Origin: Owenia fusiformis
Taxonomy: Eukaryota; Annelida; Polychaeta; Sabellida; Oweniidae
Direction: 5' to 3'
NCBI GenBank assembly: GCA_903813345.2
Contig: CAIIXF020000003.1
Span: forward strand, 15,822,931 to 15,886,930
DNA: 64,000 nt
This document shows positions 24,801 to 37,700 of the stretch, piece after piece. Position numbers and translations under genes: made by a program. Under the pieces are notes generated by a model. That model was not told where the DNA came from and ran no database searches. It was given only the letters and a program-made list of their open reading frames with translations. How positions within the stretch are numbered: position 1 is the first letter of the stretch; every line of letters begins with the position of its first letter.

Positions 24801-26878
24801 ATTATTAGGTCATTCGTTTTTTCGTATCTATGTTTTTTGTTGTTGTTATTTTTTAGGTTACTAGGTCATTTGTTACATAATTAAATTTTCCATTGTCTGT
24901 TTATGACGTCACATAAATGTATACATGCTGTTATATTTTGAAAAAGACTAAGGGATATTAGTCGAAAGTCTCAATAAATTAAAAATATTCTCTGAAGTAA
25001 AGAATTTGACTTGTTTCTGATATATTAACCAGAGAGATGAACTTACATAGAATTATTTTAGCTGATATTCCTCTTGAAACATGGTAGATCTTAAAAATAT
25101 AAAAGTGGAAGTCCCCTTTTTGAAGCTTTGAACTGAATTTACACTTCTTAATGCTGAAATTGATAATTTATCCATACATTTTAAGAAAATAGGTATGTCA
25201 AAGAAGATGTTAAACCAAATGTTGCCTTGATAGCTCAGAAAAAATGAAAAAATGTTGCTATTTTCTCTACAGTCTTTATTGCCCCTTTAACCTTTAACTG
25301 TTATACCCAATCAGGCAAATACAGCCCGCTATTGACAAAAAATGGTTCCCAGGGAACCATTAGTTTTACAGTTTTACGTTCACGTTACGTTCTCTGTCTT
25401 TCTTGAGGAAACCGTCTTCAGTGATGGTCTCAAATGGCGGCATTTCGTCAAATTACCAGTTCGTAGATGTTTTCATTTTAATCATAAATTAAGGAGGCAA
25501 ACCAATTGATGAGAGCACAATGTTTTAGTATACTAGAATCAAACTTAAATCGTTATAAAAGGAATGAGTAATGACTTCAGTATGAATGAAATGTCCCTTG
25601 GTCTTCTGGTCTTGGATTGTGATAATGGTTCTTGAATGGTGAGGGGAAAGGGGGTATTAGACATTGTTTCTTTTCACGTTAGATCATGGTTTTGGGCTAT
25701 ATCGGGTTTGTTTTTCTTGACTGGTATGCACTTAGAGTTTGCTTTTTCTTGCTAAGTTCCATTACAACTTTTGGTCATTTCACTTTGGCACATTCATAGT
25801 AACCTGGATTTAGTCTATATTGTTGTTTTTACATGTAGAGTGCCCAATGGCAGCGTCAACAACCATTGTACTTTGACCTGTACGTGAGAAATAACCAGCC
25901 CTACCACGCCGTCATCATGGGACCATCAAATGGCCCATGGCAGGCCCTTCCACCGGTGCCAGTGCAGCAGCATCAACAGAGACTTCAACAGCTAGTATGG
26001 AGAGGTAAAGGAACTTTGTCACGAGAAAATGCTTGTTTTAACACAATGCCTGTAGTCACATTTGATCTACGGTAATCGTACTGCGGCCGTAGCTTGCTAA
26101 AATTTAGAGAAATATGCAGTATAATTTTTCTACAAAATAGAGAGATAAGCAGTACGATGTAGATTTTCTATATCGATTTCATGAAGCTACGCCTGCCATA
26201 CGCCCGCCGTAGAGTAAATGTGACTGAGACTTAACTTTCTAGACATTTTGACAATATCTCATATCATGTTATGTAGTGTCTGTTTTCTTAATAGTCAAAC
26301 AGTTCTGACTTTATCCAATGCTATTCGATTTTTAAGGTTACCAGCCAATAGTTTTGGAAGTTTTCCATCAGAAATATCTCTCCAGAAATGAAAATACGTT
26401 TTGGCCATATAATGTAATGCTACGTGTAGTCTTGGATGAAGAAAAGAACTCCAGCGTATAATCAAAACATATCATTCTCGTTGTTATATGATTTACAGGT
26501 ATGAAGGTCATAAACCAGCCAGCTTACGCAATGAATGGTCGTATCTATGCCGCAGCACTCGCCGTAAGGGGCAGTCCCGGTCAAGATCAAGCTAAGGCAG
26601 ACTTACCACCACCCGTCTACGCCAAAATGGTCCGCGATGGATTCGCACCAATCTATCTTAAGGGCTACAAACTGCCAGGCGTTCCCGAACAGCAGTCATT
26701 GAGATTCAGCGCCGTTCTCCAGCGACGCCCCGGTGCTGCGATCCCCCAACACGACCTTTCCGAATTCAAAATGTCTAACATGGCTCAAGATATGGGAGAG
26801 GCTGGACTAATTCCTATGGCTATCACTGGCTTTGAGATGGGTGGAATTCTCAAGTTTGATACAGTCTGGTCGAGATAA
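15817..26878 (+). CDS. Secreted serine beta-lactamase-like protein with C-terminal polyglycine-hydrolase-type repeats (5' exon missing)
   Basis: Twelve exons join in frame for about 662 residues: 15817-15997, 16852-17004, 17415-17524, 18051-18177, 19834-20000, 20292-20427, 21520-21631, 22075-22239, 23355-23485, 23891-24051, 25839-26004 and 26499-26878 (TAA). The first exon opens with a hydrophobic run (GVFLLALIGLIQC), the core of a signal peptide whose Met lies in an unseen upstream exon. The catalytic fold of the class C beta-lactamase/D-peptidase family follows: SISK in RIGSISKSVTAIA (nucleophile Ser and Lys), HLLAHTSGW, the YNN motif in YSYNNFGYLILG, and GHDGAIDG as the third motif. The last four exons carry repeats containing GYRP-like and YFDLYV/FNTIW strands, as in polyglycine-hydrolase-type tandem repeats attached to this fold. 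All three active-site motifs are present, so catalysis is possible; the substrate is unknown. Introns contain a mariner (intron 4), an inverted repeat (intron 8) and fold-back elements (intron 10). Confidence 0.82.
16158..16300. repeat. Imperfect hairpin in intron 1 of the beta-lactamase-like gene
   Basis: ATGGAATATGAAT near 16158 pairs with ATCCATATTCCAT near 16300, and AAATATGATATT pairs with AATATCATATTT around the centre. It resembles the 13702-13836 and 45195-45345 hairpins in its ATATCA content and short GAGGGCGATAGCCC-type inner palindrome. Confidence 0.55.
18206..18290. repeat. Left half of a split MITE (GGAGTTTAAGC family)
   Basis: GGGTTTAAGCTAGTATATGA and AAATCGAAACGGCAACG match the left part of the 140-bp element at 24123-24262. 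The matching right part (CATTGCAAGCTTAAACTCCCC) is at 19676-19722. The two halves are separated by about 370 bp of other sequence and the mariner at 18664-19657. Confidence 0.5.
18664..19657 (+). mobile_element. Mariner-type element, 994 bp, in intron 4
   Basis: The ends are CAGGGTGTCCAAAAAAA and its inverse, flanked by TA on both sides (18662-18663 and 19658-19659). Inverted repeats extend about 95 bp through GACCGTAAGAAAGTTGAATA. The interior holds only a decayed transposase remnant: the plus-strand frame ending about 19498 finishes CRRIINSFVRRIESCIEM...HVL, like the C-termini of mariner-like transposases. It lies wholly inside an intron in the same orientation as the host gene. Confidence 0.85.
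19676..19722. repeat. Right half of the split GGAGTTTAAGC-family MITE
   Basis: CCGTTCACGGTTACGTTGTG and AAAACATTGCAAGCTTAAAC match the right end of the complete copy at 24123-24262. With 18206-18290 it forms an interrupted copy. Confidence 0.5.
22590..22800. repeat. Dispersed repeat with GTCTCCAACTT...GGACGGTGTTC
   Basis: GAGTCTCCAACTTTTTTTGG, ACGGTGTTCACCGG and GGTTGGAGTTCGG recur at 40245-40350 (same strand) and, inverted, at 43490-43580. The family is found in introns of two genes here. Class unknown. Confidence 0.5.
22880..23310. repeat. 430-bp fold-back element in intron 8
   Basis: Two arms of about 200 bp are inverse copies. GGATTCTAGCAATACTATCC (near 22970) pairs with its inverse near 23220, and TTCTTACTATTGAAA and the GGTGCATTGACATAACATGG block also pair. 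The centre lies near 23095. No protein is encoded. It resembles a long-armed MITE. Confidence 0.75.
24123..24262. mobile_element. Complete 140-bp MITE (GGGGAGTTTAAGCTTGCA ends)
   Basis: The left end GGGGAGTTTAAGCTTGCA is inverted at the right end as TTGCAAGCTTTAACTCCC. The interior contains GTATGACCAATCGCCCATAC, which also occurs near 20665 in a partial copy. It lies in intron 10. Confidence 0.65.
24501..25016. mobile_element. 516-bp element with about 110-bp terminal inverted repeats
   Basis: The left end AAACAAGTCAAATTCTTTAC and the right end are inverse, and the match continues without a large gap through CGACTAATATCCCTTAGTC to ATGTATACATTTATGTGA. The interior of about 300 bp is non-coding and T-rich. 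It lies inside intron 10 of the beta-lactamase-like gene. The target-site duplication is unclear. Confidence 0.8.
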
Positions 26879-27260
26879 ATACAAGCTTTATTTTAGTCAT
26901 CAAATATAAAATCAAAATAATGTTTTTAAAATATCAAGTTATGTTGATTGTTTATCGGGGACTCATTTTGCGTGCATGTAAATTCGTTACCTAACAGTTA
27001 GTACTAAGTTGCTATAGTAAAAATTATAATATCACAACAAATTATACTTCTTAAATTAAAAATGGTTAGAATGACTTACTAAATCAGATCATGCTAATGC
27101 AATGAGATACGCTTAATACTGACAACATGAATTAACATGACAAAATGTCACCAAGTCTAGATGCTCAAGAAATCGTACGACTTCATTTTCCCCCAGCCGC
27201 TGAATTGCGATTCGTGCCCTCAATCCAATCCAGAAACAAGTCATGCGCATTCCGATCTTG

Positions 27261-27444
27261 TTATTTTTTACGGTCTCTCTCATCCATATTAGGATCGTCC
27301 TTTTCTTTTTCTTGCAACAACTTGTTTTTCTCGATCACATTTTTCCATTTGTTTCGTCTCTGCATCAGAAATGTCAAGGGTTCCAACAAGGCGTGTTCAG
27401 ACTGGGCTGTTAGGTCTGACCACGAAAGCGAAAATCCAACATGT
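27261..27444 (-). pseudogene. Candidate terminal exon or gene fragment, unknown
   Basis: On the minus strand an open frame of about 60 codons reads like real protein: FSLSWSDLTAQSEHALLEPL near the start and a charged end KEKDDPNMDERDRKK followed by TAA. A potential acceptor (TTTTTATGTTAG) precedes it. After the TAA the same frame stays open for about 30 more codons, which could mean a decayed exon. No partner exon was found. It lies between two convergent genes and I do not recognise it. Confidence 0.25.
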
Positions 27445-27540
27445 CTAACATAAAAATGGGTCTGGTTTTTAATATATTAAGGCTAGACGTTATTCCCACG
27501 GAGGACGCAGTGATGCTTAGTCACAAGAGTCCAAGAGTTC

Positions 27541-28214
27541 CGGGTTTACGAAAATGACCGACCCCACCGACCACCGACCGGTCGCTGTTTTCCACAAGTA
27601 GCCTCAAAACAGTGTTTGGGGAAATGTGTAAAAGACCGACCGTTGCCTTAAATCATTTATATAATTCGATTTTTAGTCATGTCAATCGAAGGAAACGTTT
27701 ACCCATTACGGTAATTTATCCTAAGTAATTTTTTAATGAAATTATAGACCTACGTCGTAGGTTTATATTTAATGAATATGTATTTCTAATAAAAATAATG
27801 TCATACTAATTACTGAACACGATGTTATGTTACGTGCTCTCTTGTCATGATAAAAGTGACTTACCATTAAAGCATATTATTGGAAAACTATTTTTGTCAG
27901 ATTGAATGTAGGTTTTACCAGATTGACGCATTAATCTTTAAAAAGATGACGTGCGTTTTCTCATCATAATCCAAAGTAACTTACCAGAATGAAATTGGTC
28001 TTCTAACAGCTGAGACATCATTAAAAAATATGACATTACAGACCACAACAACGTTATGTTTTTCATCATGATTTAAAATGATTAGACAAATTTTAATCAC
28101 GGTCTTGTAAAGGTAGTTATTGGATTCCTAGTTTTAGTTTTCCTCTTCTAATTTGGCATCTATTCATCCAAAGGACCGACAGACGGTCGGTGGTCGGTCT
28201 TTTCCGTAAACCCG
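27541..28214. mobile_element. 674-bp element with CGGGTTTACG...CGTAAACCCG ends
   Basis: CGGGTTTACGAAAATGACCG at the left is inverted at the right (ends CGTAAACCCG). Just inside both ends are clustered CCGACCACCGACC / GGTCGGTGGTCGG motifs, which could be transposase-binding repeats. The interior is AT-rich and non-coding. No exact target duplication was seen. Confidence 0.7.
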
Positions 28215-28703
28215 CCAGATTCCTAATCCCCCGATTCCTACCACGAGCAAGTACTTCAGCGATCATCGTCTATCACTTCTCGTTTTTTTCAACCAACTTA
28301 TTGGAGGAATTAGAGAACTACTGGCTGTTTAAAGAAAACAAAATAAGATGATGACTTGTTTTACTGTAAAAAGATATTGCGTTTATTTACACTATATATA
28401 CATTATATTTGTATGAACTACGTAATGGCCATATTAGGCTCAAATGATCACATTTATGCCCAAATAAGGCACAAATGACCACATTGATGCCCATATTTGG
28501 CACTAATACATTGAATATTTGGAATAAACTATCAACAAACAGTTGAACATCTTGTACATAATATGACGTCCAGTTTTAATGTTTTGCCTAATTTTAATTC
28601 CAAGCTCAAATCACTCAAATTTAAATACTGTAGTCACAACATTACACCCTTGAATCATAAGTACATAACACTAAAATGCAGTATATCCAAATCTGTTGCC
28701 AGG

Positions 28704-31700
28704 TTACGGCTTGTTCTTTCTGATGTTAATGTCATTTCTGCGGAAGAATTCCGACTGTACATGTCCAATTCTTACATGTTCCCTTGTGGGTGGGTCCAGA
28801 TCAAATGCCAATCTTTGCCCATAGGCACTTGACATTAACACTGGCACGTCTTTTGTCTTCTCCTGCAAATTAAAAAGTGTTATAAGTAATCAAATTGGCC
28901 ATGGGCGTCTGCCCAGAAAATATTTTTGGTGATGTTCCTGTAAAACTACGAAAAATTGCTGTTTTTATTAGAAAGAAACCATATATAGTCTTTATAAACG
29001 CTCAGATTGCACCAAATAATGTCTTCAAAAGAAATTCATGGGGGAACATGTCCCTGGGACAAGAGAAAGTAGATCATTTCTCAATTTTTTCTGCATATTA
29101 TATATTCAATTCCTAAGATTACAAGGGAAAAATCGCAATGCTTTTTCATTTAACATATACAGTAGTCCTATAAAACCTAAGTTCAATAGAATTTTTTATG
29201 GAGACATGAGACATAAATGATTCATGGCAATTATATTTATTGTATGTATGTGTCATTTATTTATATTTATTGTATGTATGTGTCAATTTATTTATATTTA
29301 TTGTATGTATGTGTCAATTTATTGTATGTATGTGTCAATTTATTTATATCATTTATAGTTATTGTATGTATGTGTCAATCTATTTATCTCTGATCAATAA
29401 CATGCGTGTCTTGAATTGTTTTCTCAAATGACTACAATTTGAAATCCTCGTTTTACTAACGTTTCTTGGAACGAAAGATGACAAATAACATATCCCAATG
29501 ATAATTTTCTATGTACTAGACTATATGAAAAACTATGAACAGAATCTCATAGACTGTGGACTACTCTGATAATTGTAACTTCTGCTTTTCATGGAAGGTC
29601 ACACATTCCAACATATTTCAAACAGTCTGTATGATTATGCTGGGCACTTTCTGGGTAGTTGGACTTCATGTAGGGGTGGCAGACGTCCCTCAGGCCAATT
29701 TATACCCCTACCCCAAGAAAACCTTGGGGGTACTTTAATACCACCTAATAAAAAGAATACTAATGCATGTCATACATTCATAGTTTTTTAGTAGGCAGGG
29801 CATACCATGGTTAGTCAGTGCCAGAAATTTCCAATCTCTAACTTATATGGTTACCATGGAAACAGTATTTATATCTCAAAATCTTCTCAATTTGACCTCC
29901 TCCCAAATATGTCCCTTCGCTCTCAAAGTGAAATATTTGCAAATTTGTTAGGAATTTGTGGCTACCACTTTGTCAAAAGTTGTATAAATATGTATATAGT
30001 CACACTAAAGCACTAAAAAGTTGATATAATGCTCCAATAAATCAATAATATTTATCAAATATAGTCACACACAACTACTTTTAGGGAAAAGTGGGCGTGG
30101 CACTTTTTGGTACTTGCGTAATTGTTGCAGCATTAAGCGAAAAATACATATTACACTAACAACAATTGACATTTAATTATCATCTACTAACATTGTGTAA
30201 CATTGTAATATGTTCATTATCATTATTAGATACTTAAGATATTTTATGTAAGTGTTATCATGAACCTTCCTTTTATCCCTATACCATAGAAGGTGGGCAT
30301 CACCAATGGTGTCAAACTAACTTTTCTGTTTCATTTATTTTTTACCATAGACAGGGGAAAAAGCTTTACTTGAAGAAGTGACCTCATTAGGTGCTATGTA
30401 GATGGATTGATACTAGTAGGTAGATGGCAGCACTTGTGCTAGTTGGGCTAGATACTAGTGTTTACCATTGACTTGACATATTTCACTTAGTCTATTGATT
30501 TACCATATTCATTCTGTTGGATTAAAGTAAACCTGCATTTGCAATGAATTTGATGATGTTCAGATTGTGTTTGAAACTTAATGATAATCAGATTGTGTTT
30601 GAGACTGGATGTTGTTCAGATTGTGTATATACGAGCTTTAAAAGGACCACTGAAACAATAAGTCAATGTTTAAGATTCTTTAAAATTATGTCAATGAGAA
30701 ATTAGCCTGTTAACCTATAGTTAAACTATACTTCAGCAAGATTTTAAAGCTATATAGCAAATCTCATCATTTGCAACTTCATTATTTGATAATTTAACCC
30801 ATTATTCTTTATTGCTGATTAAAAATTGCAAGGCATTTAAATGACCTAGGGAAGCCAGTGATATGAATTGGCCTTATTCATTGATTTACAGTAAAATGGA
30901 ATATTGTGAAGAACAAGAGAACTGTTCCACAGCTTCACAGGAAATATGGGAGCAAAGTCAACAAGGGATGTGGGAAACTAGGCTGTTTACATAGAGAGAT
31001 TTAGAACTCTCCAGGGAAGTGTCTCTATTTGGTATAAAATACACAGGTCTATTCATGCATACCATTTTAAATATGAATCAAAATTAGTGATATCCATGTT
31101 TCTGGTGAAAGCATCAATTGAAAGAGACAAACATCCTACTCCTATGGTATAAAATATAAGGAAGTTCGAAGCAGTAAAAAGGTATTACCATTTTAGATTT
31201 GATTGAATAAATTGAATCAGTGGCAATTACCCAAATGCGAGTAGGCAGTTACCAGTTTCACCACCAGGTGGCTGATTCGGGTCAATTAACATGGCAGGTA
31301 TATAAGAAAGTTCCCTTAAACTTGAATATTATCAATTTAAGTGGCTCAATTTTCATATAACCCTTACGTGTCTGATACTTATACTCATGAAAATATGTCC
31401 AGGAAAGCAAAATATTATCTGTCCACTTAAAGAAAAGATATTTCATTTTTTGTGATTTTATAGCATGGGGTCTATGGGGAATCTCCCCGAGCTAGAAGTC
31501 ACATTTTCAAAGAAAATTAATTTTTCAAAGTTGATAAACACTTTTTAAAACCACATTTCTAAATGTAATTTTACATGTAGATTTCAAATATGATATTACT
31601 TTGACTGAATTTTGCATTTTTAATTTTAAATCAAGATTATTTCTACTCGCATCTGGGTTATTTTTAAATTTTGATATGTTAAAAGAGGCTCTGTTGGTTA

Positions 31701-34700
31701 GATGGGAGAATTAGCTGCATGTTAAAGGTGGCGTTTTGCTCAGTTTATAACAAAATTGATATTTAGCCCGAAACAGTAATAAATATTAAGCAAATATTTC
31801 ATTCTATGGAGGGCAATACCTACGGGCTGTGGGCAATACATATTGCAAAAATCATTGAAGGTGCAGTTGTCAGAATCCCCAGGCGGGCAATACGCAGGGC
31901 AATAAGGGATACATATTTTATATGCCAATAATTCAGGCAGCTGTGAAATACGCTATGGTATTTTTAGTCCCATGGTACTGAATTAGCCAATCAAATCACA
32001 CGATTAATAGCAATGATGTAATAATTAGTGCTACTTCCATGAACACCCGTTTTGTAGAATAAGATTCTGATTCTCGTAAAAAAAATGTGAAAATACAGGC
32101 ACAAACAAAGTGCATTTCGAAACTCTGCTTTTGGATATTGATAAATTGAATGATATTGGCTAAAAACTTCTGTCAGAATTGAAACAATTTTTCCTCAAGA
32201 AAAGTCAACATTTCAAAACAACAGCAATAGCTAGAACTATCCTATTTAGATGTTTACTTGACAGTATGTAGAATTGGGGAATCCGGACAGAGAATATTAA
32301 CAGAAGTAGAAAGATTGATAAAGAAAATGGAGTTTTAGTGTGGGAGGGGGGGGCATGTAATTGTATACTTGTTTATGTAACAATCATTTCATAAAATTGA
32401 TAAAAGGCATATTCTAGACAAGGATAGGCATTTGCCATCATAAACTATGAGGGATTATGACTCATAAACTCAACTACTGGTATGGACATTCGGGGTAGTA
32501 ATATGGAACATACGTTATATGGAAACTGTAACCTTATAAGATCTTGTCCAATTTCAGTCATACCTGATTATAAAGGACCATTTATGTTACAGCATCAGGG
32601 CGTATTACGTATAGTATTAAGTTACTTAGGTATGAGTTATAAATTATGACTGTCATCATTTCTACTGTGCCAAAATCATTCAACCAATTTTAAAATGGAA
32701 TACGAGAACAAGATTTCTTATTTTAGGTTATATTCATATGTCTAATAATAATTGATATTAAACATATTTACTTTTATTGTTCTTATACACTAAACAGATT
32801 TGTTTAGATATTATTTTAAGTTTCAACATAACAAACCTCTATCCATATTGAAGGAATCGCTGAAGGTACAGCATTTTGGAAATGTGTATTGCGAAATACT
32901 AAAAGGAGTTATACCCGTACCTTGTTAACCATGAGTCAATGAATGCATCATATAATATCTGCAAAATGATGCACTATGCAATTCATACATGGAATGATTT
33001 ATTTTGCAATATTAGAATCAAGTATTATCTTTAATCCATTTGATAGATCAGGCATTACCTGATGTTGATGTATTGATAATAGAATCAGTTAGTCAATTGT
33101 GTAATCTTAGAAATCTTAGTTATGTATTAAGGTAGGGCATAACATTTCACCTATCATTTATTTATGTTTACTACATCCCCTTTAATAGTTAGTATTACCT
33201 TCCCTTTTAAAGCGGAGTGAGATATCGTTGAAATGTGGCGCTCATGCACGATATATGAAAAAATTATCATACTCCATAGTTCCACTGTCATTTAAGCCCG
33301 ATTTGGTACAAATGTCAAAGCATAATGCCAACTCTAAAGTAGTTTAATTCAATGAAAATAAAAAATATCTAAATCGACAATTACCGTCCGCCAACTTAGA
33401 TGCGAAGGTTACGGCCGTTGCCTTCGCTTGGTGCTGATCAGTGTCCTTGCTCTGGTACAAATTGTCATTGCCCTCTGTTTGTAACCCCTCCCTCCTTCTC
33501 GATTAAGGCCATGAATATGAAGATGATTTAGAGGTATTATGAGAGATACTAGTGAAGGGTTGTTTTATGATAAATGAGTTCATATAACTTAATCCAAGTC
33601 ATAACAAGTATGCAAATCACACCAGCATGAGATAACATCATACTCAAAGGATGGAACAGTCCATTTACTTTTCAATTGCATAAAATGGCTCTAACCCTGA
33701 CAAATGTATTAATCAATTTTAACTCATAGCTCTTGATCAATGGAACCATTCATATTCTAGGTACAAGTCAATGAATACGACTTTGACAAACTAAAAAGAC
33801 TAAGGACCTCTAAAGGTCTAAAAGACTAAAAGTTAATTTGACCATTGATGACATATGATAGGGAAAGGTCATGATAACACTTATATAAAATATTTAAAGT
33901 ATCTAATAATGATAATGAACATATTACAATGTTACACAATGTTAGTAGATGCTAATTAAATGTCAATTGTTATTAGTGTAATATGTATTTTTCATTTAAT
34001 GCTGCAACAATTACACAAGTACCAAAAAGTGCCACACCCACTTTTCCCTTAAAGCAGTTGTGTGTGACTACATGTGATAAATATTATTAATTTATGGGAT
34101 CATTATATCAAGTTTTTAGTGCTTTAGTGTGAATACATACATATTAATTCAACTTTTGACAAAGTAGCAGCCACAAAATCCAAACAGATTTGCAAATATT
34201 TCACTTTGAGAACTAAAAGGACACATTTGGGACGGGGTCAAATTGAGACGATTGTGAGATATAAATACTGTTTCCATGGTAACCATATAAGTCAGAGATT
34301 GGAAATTTCTGGCACTGACTAACCATGGCATGCCCTACCCACTATAAAACAATGAATATCTGATATGCATTAGTATTCTTTTTATTGGGTGGTATTAAAG
34401 TACCCCCAAGGTTTTGTTGGGGTAGGGGTATAAATTGACCTGAGGGCCGTCTGCCACCCCTACATAAAGTCCAACTACCCAGAAAGTGTCCAGCATAATC
34501 ATACAGATTGTTTGAAATATGTTGGTATGTGTGACCTTCCATGAAAAGCAGAATGCATTTCTAGAGCACTTCTACAGAATAGTCCACAGTCTATCAAGTG
34601 GATGTATTGTTTCAAATCATCAGCTGGTTGCAGCACTTGTACATTTAAATATACATTTTACACCTCGTACCCTTGCGAATCTAGTGGTCAAGTCATATGT

Positions 34701-37700
34701 TTTAAAGATGACAGCACCAGAATCCCATATTATCTTCTCCTATGGGCACCCCCCCCCCCATCCCCCCGCCCAAATATTCTTTCAAAATCATGCAGTTTTT
34801 CACCATTTTGAGCACTTCTCAAGTGATTTTGGGCCAAAATTGTCAAATGTGAACCCCCCTGGAAATTTTTGAAAACTAAACCCCCCTTGGCAAATCCTGG
34901 CTACGGGCCTGTATGGGTCAAGTACACGTAAGTAGTAGGGGATTCAAAGACTTGACTAGTGCCGCTGCAAAACTGACTACTATACACTTTACATGTTGGT
35001 CTTGCAACCAACGGAGCATTTGAAAATTAGCCCAGTTGAAATTTCATTCATTCACTCAATACGCACAGTGGATTGAGTTTCAAGTGGCTGTTTTACAGGG
35101 AATATTGCATTTAAACACGAACCTCTTCTCTAACAGTAAGTCCCCTAGACTTAGCGTGATCTCTGTCGCATCGGTATAATTTGTTATTGTAGCCTTCTTT
35201 TTGATGGAACAACCTGTCATATGTAGAATTGGTATATCTCTCCTGAAAAATAAAATTAATACAGTTATGATGCCTGGGGTATGATGTCCCTATTAAATAG
35301 GTACTCGGTTTTTCAACACTTCGGATCCATGTGTTTATTACCCGGTCTCCATTTTTTGACAAGCCCGGCTGTAGGTCTACTAGACTCTAGTCTAGAGATA
35401 TGGCAGAAAGGCTATAAAAAGTGATATTTTCATAAAACAACAACCATAAGACACGAGGAGTAACCCCCCCCCCCCATCTAATATTCGGCTCTAGATTAAG
35501 TATCAATAGTCTATAGAAAGAGATATGTGTAAGATGGAGGAGAAACTTAAGCCTACTCCCCATGCCACGGGGAGTGTGTCACCCCCCCCTTCTAAGGCTT
35601 CTAATATAGGCTACAGAATATAGGCTGAGAAGAAGGGTGATTGCATCAAGGGCCGAATAGGCACGGACGTTAAACCTAGGGCGGGCCCCCGGGGGCGGGC
35701 CACAAGATATGAAAGAAAATAAGGCCCAGACTAAGCTTACGTTTAACTTGTTGAACTAGAAAGTAGGAAGTAAGTACCACAATTAAATGAAATTAAATGA
35801 ATGAATTAAATAAAAAATCTGGGTTTGTAGAAAAAACCGGGTACCGGGTACCGGGTACCGGGTACTAAATCCTCCATACTGGGTTCCAACTTGGTACCCG
35901 GTACCCGGTCGAGAAAACCGGGTACCCAGTCGAAAAAAACGGGTACCCAGAAAAACAAAAAATACGAACATTTAACATATTAATAACATAATAACATATT
36001 AAGTTAAATATCATTAGAAAGCTTTTTATATTTGAAAAACATGGCAAATCAATGTTACTGTATTTTCAATAGTTCGTTTGGTACGTGAATTGTTTCGATT
36101 GTGATTTAAATCTGTAAATAGCTATCGTTACTTTAGTAGAGAGGTGACGTGTGTTAATTTACATGATGCAACGTGTAAGGTTTTGATTGCATAATTTAAG
36201 TTATCCCAATTTTCGACGAAGCGTCCACTGAAGTGTAAATTGTTACGTTTTACAATGTCATATGCGTAGCCAGGAGGTGGTGCCATGGTGCGATCGCACC
36301 CTCCCCCATAACCATTGAAAATATGACCATGATGATGATAGAGGAAGAGAACAGCCTTAAAATGTTTTTTATTTGAAGCATCTAGCTCAATTTTGAATGA
36401 AGTTAAATACATTTTTGTAAATTCAAAACAAATCTTAGTCGTTGCTTATGCCACGATCACACGAATGAAATATCCCCAATATTAGTTTCTGAGACATTAC
36501 CGTTGATGTTAACTGTAAAACTAATTTGATATAAACTTGTAAATGAAGTAATCTCAACCGTTTTAATTTATCCCGATATATTTTTAGAAATCCGAATTTT
36601 TTAGAATTGTTGATTCAGTTTTGTAACCGTGATTTTCCTCCAATTACTTTTTAGCTGAATCCCGAAGACGAAAAACAGATTTTCACCCCGAAATTTCTTC
36701 AAAAATACAGATTTTCAGATTATAAATATAATCCTGTTTTTTAACTAGACATGTATGATGTACCGTCTTCCGTTTCTCTTTGAAACTGTCTTGGTTTCTT
36801 CATCTACGTACGCGAATGACTGGTCGGTAACTATCCAAACAATATCACTGCATGCATGTCTTAAATGTGTAATCATATTTAGAAACTGGAATGTACGCCC
36901 TACAAACATGGTATTAATTGTATTGTATTGTATTGTATTGTATTGTATTGTATTGTATTGTATATCACATTATTTCCATGTGAATACATTACAATTTCAT
37001 CTTCGTTCACTCGGCATATTAATTATTAATATTAATTTTCTGCCAAAAGTATCAGACGAATCAAATCATGATTTAATTTCAGTTAATCACGCGGTACTAA
37101 CTCACCGGGGCGTATCGAAACTTCTCACATCTGGGGACCAAAACGCCGCTAAAACGAGGGACTTTGTAAACAAAAGCAATCAGTCTCGACTGAAAGGTAT
37201 TTCTGTGAAGGTTTTAATGGAACAAGTTAAAAGACAAGTTGAAGAAAAACGGTGTTGTTTGAGACTCACAATCATTGATTTTCCAAAGACAGGGTAGATT
37301 TGAAATTCAAATTAACGGGTTTGCGGGGCGTTTTAGTTTCGATACGCCCTGGTGAGTTAGTACCGCGTGATTAAGTGAAATTAAATCATGATTTGATTCG
37401 TCTGATACTATTGGCAGAAAATTAATATGTACAACCCTGTTAAATCAGGTAAATTGAGCTTTGTAGTTATAATATTGTAATTGTAATGCTGCTCAACCTG
37501 AAATAAAAATATCTACGTTAGATTTATGCCAAAATAAAATTGATGTACTTGAACTCTGTTTTTGTACAAGAGATTTCCCCGGTTTTGAAGGGAGACACAG
37601 AACAAAGGACGTATAACCCTAACTTAATAATACGAATTGTACAGTGCAACATGGAAAACAAATTAATCTTTCTGGCAATTAAGTAAGTTTTTGGAAGTGG

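Noticed and set aside
27145-27453. 102-codon plus-strand frame
   Set aside because: It is antisense to a more protein-like minus-strand frame and has a Ser/Phe-rich, unconvincing composition.
34519-34872. 117-codon plus-strand frame
   Set aside because: It overlaps the outer edge of the long inverted repeat and a poly-C dispersed repeat.
36755-37297. 180-codon plus-strand frame
   Set aside because: It runs through the (ATTGT)n microsatellite and into an inverted-repeat element, with no family similarity.
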